From the NCBI RefSeq assembly GCF_024763615.1, contig NC_077223.1:70742627-70806626 (forward strand): 64,000 nucleotides of DNA. Direction: 5' to 3'. The DNA is from Phlebotomus papatasi. Taxonomy: Eukaryota; Arthropoda; Insecta; Diptera; Psychodidae. The position numbers and the translations under genes are program-made. The notes beneath the pieces were generated by a model. The model was not told where the DNA came from and did not search any database. It saw only the letters and a list, made by a program, of their open reading frames with translations. Below are positions 59,160-64,000 of the stretch, in pieces (within the stretch, counting starts at the first letter, position 1; each line of letters opens with the position of its first letter).

Positions 59160-59674
59160 GAATATTTCGATCAATCTTCATTGAAAAAATATTGTGGATG
59201 ATTTCTATGTTTTTCTTGGCTAAAATCAAACAAGTTTTCTATTTGTTGTTTTTATAATTAAATTTTTAGGTGATAAAAAGAATATAATACATAAAGGAAG
59301 TATATCTATCATAATAGAATTCTTTATTGTTCTTCGGCAATTAAAATTTAAAATGTTTACCACTTTTTGTTCAAACTCAACGGAAAGGGAAAAACTATTA
59401 TGATAAAGACTATGACATTGGTTCATAAGAAATCAAATTGTCAGTAATTAATTTAGAATTTTAGTGATATATTCATGTAATTTTACCAAAAAAGGTAAAA
59501 TAGAGAATATTTTGTTTGGTTGCGCTTCTCTGAAAAATAAGTAATTGTTAAACGAACAGATGGATTTTGTTCAAATTTTATCAAAGATTTGACAAAACTT
59601 TTTCATATTCTGTATGGAAGAACATCCATTTGCAAACGTCTTGTTAATTTGACAAATTTTTTATACACCATCTT

Positions 59675-60449
59675 ACGGTACTATCTCACTAGGATCTTCA
59701 CAATTTAATTTTAAATTCAATTGAGCCAATTGAGCATTATAAGATATCTAGAATTTACTTGAAAATCCTCCCAGCCAGGACACATTTTGCAAGAAATTTG
59801 ATCAATTTTAAATAGTGCCGCGAGATTTTTGATTGTGAATGATTCTGGAAAATGTGTGATAGTACTTAAAATGTTTTATAATTCACTCATCTGTTATGCA
59901 GATATGGGTCCCCAAAGCCAGAAGAAAATTTTGTAGGCAAGGGGGCTCATGAAGAGAGTCTCACACAGTCTTGTTGAAAATCTGTATGAAGTTATCCCAA
60001 ATGCGCATTTTTGACACAACAATTTCCTTCGAATGGCTTTGGAGAAACTTAGAAAATTCCTCCCGATAAAGAGGCTTCACTCCCGTACAAGTTTATCACT
60101 AATCACTGTACTTATTTTTTTGGACACAAATAATAATTAATAACTAGTGAATAAATTTAATAAGAACAATTTGGTTCAAAACGCCACTTATTTAATTGCA
60201 ATAAAATTGAAATTAATGAGCAATTTTAACATTTTAATTTGTTGAATTCAAATTTAATTGAGCAACCACATTTATGCTATTTTAGCATATTTAAACATGT
60301 TTTGGTGGACCAAGTATTATTTTATATCAATAAATAAGCGAAAGTCTATCAATTCAAATGATTTTTAATGTAAAATAACGCATAGGAACAATTCATATAA
60401 AAATTAAATTGAATTTACGAATTGAAAAATCCTAGTGTGATAGCACGGT
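59675..60449. mobile_element. 775 bp TIR element, ACGGTACTATC ends
   Basis: The left ACGGTACTATCTCACTAGGA and the right end, inverse ACCGTGCTATCACACTAGGA, followed by AATT-rich arms. No coding capacity. Confidence 0.6.
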
Positions 60450-60825
60450 TAGATCTTAAATGCATAAGTAAGACCTAATGGCTCTGTCACACCTTTTAAA
60501 TCAGGAAAATTTCATAAAGTCGAAATTCACATCCCTTTCTTTCATAAAAGTTTAGAATATGTCCTATCTTTTTTTGTACTCTTTTTCTTTTAAATATTAC
60601 ACCAAATTAAATTTAGTTCACTCCACTTCGTAGTCGACCGAGTAGGATAGACTTACACAAATCCTTTGAGAAAGAGAGGGACGCGAAATTTGGTTTCATG
60701 AAATTCAACCGATCTAAATGTGTGTCGGAGGCATAAGTACACAAATTTAGTTTTTTTTTACTGATCAAAAACATTTTCTTGTTTTTCTGTCTGCGCGTGC
60801 GTTACCAGGAAAAAAAGTCAGTGTT
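60450..60825. other. No gene seen
   Basis: AT-rich spacer between two repeat elements. Confidence 0.3.
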
Positions 60826-61822
60826 TTGGTAAAATGGTTAGTAAAAAATCAAAATTGGTAAGTAAAACATCAAAATTGGTAAGTAAAAATTCAAAATTGG
60901 TAAGTAAAATATTCAAAAATGATAAGTAAAAAAAATCAAAACTGGTAAGTAGAATAAACTAAAATGGTAAGTAAAAATATCCAAAATGGTAAGTATATGA
61001 AAATCTAAAATGGTAAGTAAAAAAAATACAAAATTAGTCGGTAAAAAAATCATAATTGTTAAAATGTTTCACTGTTAGGACTATGGAAAATTTTCTGTTT
61101 AGGAATTTATCAGTAACGCCTGTTGGGGCAAAGGGACATTTCCGTGTTTTGGGAAGTTATTAGCTCTGCCCTTTGGGGCAAAGGGAAATTTTCTTTACTT
61201 TGGGAATTTATGAGTTTCGCTTTTTGGGCAAAGGAAAATTTTCTGTGTTGGTATTTCAGTGTCGCCTGTTTCGACAAAGGGAAATGTTTTTTGTGGTTTA
61301 GGAAGTTATAAATTCTGCTCTGGGGGGAAAAGGAAATTTTCTATGTTTTGGGAAATTATTAGTCCTGCCCCTTGGGGCAAAGGCAAATTTTCTGTGTTTT
61401 GGGAATTTATGAATTTCGCTCTTTGGGGCAAAGGAAAATTTTCTATGTTTTAGGAAGTTATCAGCAGTGTCGCTTGTTGAGGCAAAGGAAAATATTCCAT
61501 TTTCGGAAATTATTCGGAAAATTTTCTGTGTTTTGAGAAATTATTAGTTTCACCCTTTGGGGGGGGGGGGAAAGCAAATTTCCTGGGCAAAGAGAAATTT
61601 TATAAATAAAAAGTTATAAAATATACTTTCACCATTTGTATCATTTTTGGTTTTTTTGCTTACTATTTTTGATTTCTTTACTTACCATTTTTGATTTTTT
61701 TCACTTACCATTTTTGATTTTTTTACTTACCAAATTTCTCTTTTTTACTTACCAATTTTGATATTTTATTTACCAAGTGAATTTTTTACTAAATGTTTTT
61801 AACAAAATACTTACCAAAAATG
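60826..61822. mobile_element. Foldback-like element with tandem-repeat arms
   Basis: The left arm (60826-61070) is about ten tandem copies of a 20-25 bp unit, GGTAAGTAAAAAATCAAAAT. The right arm (about 61645-61822) is the same unit in inverse orientation (TTTTACTTACCATTTTTGAT). The centre (61085-61600) is a different array, about nine copies of a roughly 50 bp unit containing TTTGGGGCAAAGG and TTTTCTGTGTTTTGGGA. Arms of short tandem repeats in inverse orientation are the defining structure of Foldback elements. Confidence 0.65.
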
Positions 61823-61904
61823 TTTGAGCCGTAAAAAAATCACTTTTAATAAAAGAAAGATTCGTTTTGGTTTAGCAAAGATAAAAATGTTTATAACTTG
61901 TTTA

Positions 61905-62300
61905 TTTTCCCTTTGACTGCGTTCCATAATCTTGACCATTCTAATATTAACAACAATGGTGATAGAACACACCCCTAACGCAGTTCAACACCCACCTGAA
62001 ATCCTTCCGACCTAGATCCATTTACATGAATACAGCTACTACAGTCTCTTTACAATGACTCATCCAGTCCGTACTCGAGCAGTACATCCTAAAGTTGTTC
62101 TCTTAGCACTTGATCGTATGATTTTTTTCCAAATCTTATTAAACAAGCATAGAGTGGAATTGCATACTCCCAAGCCTTTTCGACAATGATCTTCAGGGTG
62201 AAAAGCTGATCCGTGGTACTTCTACCAGGTCTGAAACTGTATTGTTCCTTACCCAGTCTGGGCTCGACTATTTCTCGGAATCTTCTAAATTTCAATATTT
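61905..62300 (-). pseudogene. Non-LTR reverse transcriptase fragment
   Basis: The minus strand encodes IVEPRLGKEQYSFRPGRSTT, then DQLFTLKIIVEKAWEY and, after a disrupted stretch, VNGSRSEGFQVGVELR followed by a stop. This is the start of the reverse transcriptase core of a LINE-type element (the FRPGRST motif and the V-G-R-S-x-x-F segment). The catalytic YADD part is absent. It is a decayed 5'- and 3'-truncated fragment. Confidence 0.75.
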
Positions 62301-62364
62301 TGACAAAATTTCCAATAGGTCTTCCCTGCCGAACATGTGTTCCTTCAACTCTAAGGGAAAGTAA

Positions 62365-63673
62365 CGTATGGCCAGTGAAATCTGCACAAAAGTTTGAAGG
62401 CTTAAAAAAAATTAAAATGTATACCAGTCACTTTTATACCACTTTACAGTGTTGCCAGATGTGTTCTTAACATGACTAAAAGTTTTGCTAGATTTAGTTA
62501 GGAAACATGGCTCCCACAAATAATACTGAAGAGTATAGACGAAAATTAGTTTGTAATTTTCAGGACAGTCATCCCACATTGAAATAAATCTGAAGTCGTA
62601 AAACATTTTGTGACTATGGGAATATCGCGAAGGAGTATTTATAGCATCCTGTCGAACTATGGGAAGCGAAAAATCACTACACGAGCTAAGGGATCTGGAA
62701 ATTTTAGCACCCTTAGTCAATCGAAGATGCGGGCTCGACTTGCAAGTTAACATCCAATAAAGTTGCAAAGTCGTACCGTGAGCTTGGTAACAAACTTGAA
62801 TGTAGCAAAACAACGGTGAAGAAGTATCTGGAGTCTATGGGAATCAAGAAGAGAACCAGAAAACCAAAGCCAGCTGTCTCAGAAACTCAGGAAAAGACTC
62901 AGAAAATTCGTTTGTCTCTTTTGAACCAAAATGTTTTTCACGTTCAGAACGACATTGTTTGTGTCATGGACGATGAGTCCTATATTTCACCTATTTCACC
63001 ATGGATGATAATGAGTGGCAGGGCCAGTATTATTATGTACGTGACGACAATGTAGACATGATAAGTACGTTGAGCATACTAAGTACCCGAAAAAGATCCT
63101 TTTGTGGCTTGCAATCAGTGCTGCTGGAATGTCTGAGCCCGCGTTCCTCACAAAGAGTCTAATGCAAAATTCTGACGTCTATATCAGAGATTGCTTGCCT
63201 AAGCTGGAAGCTTTCATCAATAAGTATCATCGAAGGGACAATGTGATCTTCTGGCCAGACCTAGCACCCAGCCATTACTCAAGGAAGACAATGAACGCAT
63301 TGGAGGAACTTGGCATACCTGTTGTCAAGAAGGAAGAAAGCTCCCCCTAACGTCCCCCAATTGAGGCCTATTAAATCATTTTGGGCTAATATTAAGTGAA
63401 AGGTGTATGCCCAAAACTTTCGACCCAAAACCGAAGTCTCGCTGAAGGGAAAAATAAAACGAGAGTTGAAGAAGATGCCAACATCCACATTTTCGACATC
63501 AATGGCGGAAGTTCCCCGAATGTGCCGAAAAGCTCATCGGATCGGACCGGATTTTTTCCTGAAATAAGTTCATACATATACCTTTCAAAACATGTAAAAG
63601 AGTTATAATAAAACTATGTACAAATATTAGAAAATTGTGTTTGAACTTTGTGCAGATTTCACTGGCCATACGT
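62365..63673 (+). mobile_element. 1.3 kb Tc1/mariner-type element
   Basis: Perfect 27 bp TIRs beginning ACGTATGGCCAGTGAAATCT at both ends (inverse on the right, ending 63673), directly flanked by TA at 62363-62364 and 63674-63675. It contains the decayed transposase described separately. The intact TIRs suggest a fairly young copy. Confidence 0.85.
62511..63567 (+). pseudogene. Decayed mariner-superfamily transposase
   Basis: Reading frames shift several times. An N-terminal part from MAPTNNTEEYRR is stopped by TAA. The helix-turn-helix-like region SKTTVKKYLESMGIKKRTRK is followed by FHVQNDIVCVMDDESY (first catalytic Asp), a frameshift near 63000-63080, ILLWLAISAAGMSEPAF, then VIFWPDLAPSHYSRKTMNAL (second Asp). 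After another frameshift near 63345 comes LRPIKSFWANIK, where the third acidic residue position seems to be Lys. The enzyme is therefore inactive. The domain order is that of a D,D-37-type mariner relative; subfamily not assigned. Confidence 0.8.
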
Positions 63674-64000
63674 TAGTCTCCCTTCGAACGTCCATGCCTT
63701 CAAATAATGTGAATTTTCTTTTAAGATTTTCCTTTAATGAAGATGAAAAACTAAGTAATATATAATAGAAATGTGTAAGTCTCTTAGGAAAATTAAAAGA
63801 AAATTCACATTAATCGAAGGCATGAACGTTCGAAGGGAGAGTACTTTCTCCTACTAAATTTTGAATACAAAGAATCGCTTTGAACACATTTTATCCATTT
63901 CATTCAACGAAATCAATTTTGATCATTTCGACCACCGAAATCTCTTTTCTTGCCACGATTCTTAGTTTGGTTTCTAAAATATTTAAGTTGATGTCAGTCA

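Larger units (their letters stand above)
62353..63853. mobile_element. MITE copy 2, split by a mariner insertion
   Basis: TAAGGGAAAGTA (62353-62364) plus, after the mariner element, TAGTCTCCCTTCGAACGTCC and so on to CTTTCTCCTA (63853) reconstitute the family at 58941. Removing the insertion and one TA gives a contiguous end of the same type as copy 1. Confidence 0.75.

Noticed and set aside
60826..61070. CRISPR-like array of short repeats
   Set aside because: Units are contiguous without unique spacers, occur in inverse orientation nearby, and the genome is eukaryotic; fits a Foldback-type arm.

Overview
This window looks like AT-rich nuclear DNA of an insect, most likely a dipteran (a nematoceran such as a sand fly would fit, but I cannot prove it). 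The evidence is short GT-AG introns, TATA plus TCAGT-type initiators, Rebers-Riddiford (RR) cuticle proteins, an odorant-binding protein, GPGG-rich secreted proteins of the kind annotated as DUF4774 in flies, and a dense load of small inverted-repeat transposons. Most long open frames are not genes; the real genes had to be assembled from exons.

Layout. 1-15 kb is repeat-rich and has no intact gene. It holds several terminal-inverted-repeat (TIR) elements, a 1 kb (TTAC)n array, an inverted minisatellite and, on the minus strand at 3.8-5.0 kb, a five-exon reading frame with phase-compatible splice sites but many in-frame stops. 15.3-21.1 kb (plus) is an RR cuticular protein gene with two predicted isoforms: a 355-residue form, and an 828-residue form that retains an intron coding for seven almost identical 41-residue repeats bounded by Lys-Arg-Gln. 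A small secreted protein gene (minus) ends 36 bp beyond its poly(A) signal. 22-28 kb is mostly transposon remnants.

28-41.5 kb (minus) is a cluster of secreted, low-complexity, extracellular-matrix-like genes: a Thr-rich protein, a 762-residue Pro/Gln-rich protein, and three GPGG (DUF4774-like) coding blocks. Only one of these three blocks has an identifiable signal-peptide leader, and all three begin in the same splice phase, so alternative splicing from one leader is possible. 43.9-45.7 kb (minus) is a four-exon protein with three RR domains. 46-57 kb is intergenic, with nested TIR elements, tRNA-like repeats and a CGATA palindrome. 57.9-58.6 kb (minus) is a two-exon odorant-binding-protein-like gene with eight cysteines and a dibasic insert. 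58.9-64 kb contains TIR elements, a Foldback-like element, a non-LTR reverse transcriptase fragment and a decayed mariner copy inserted exactly at a TA inside a small TIR element.

Functionally the protein-coding content is mainly cuticle or apical extracellular matrix (RR chitin-binding proteins and GPGG matrix proteins), with one chemosensory-type carrier protein. Homology calls are from motif recognition only; no search was run.
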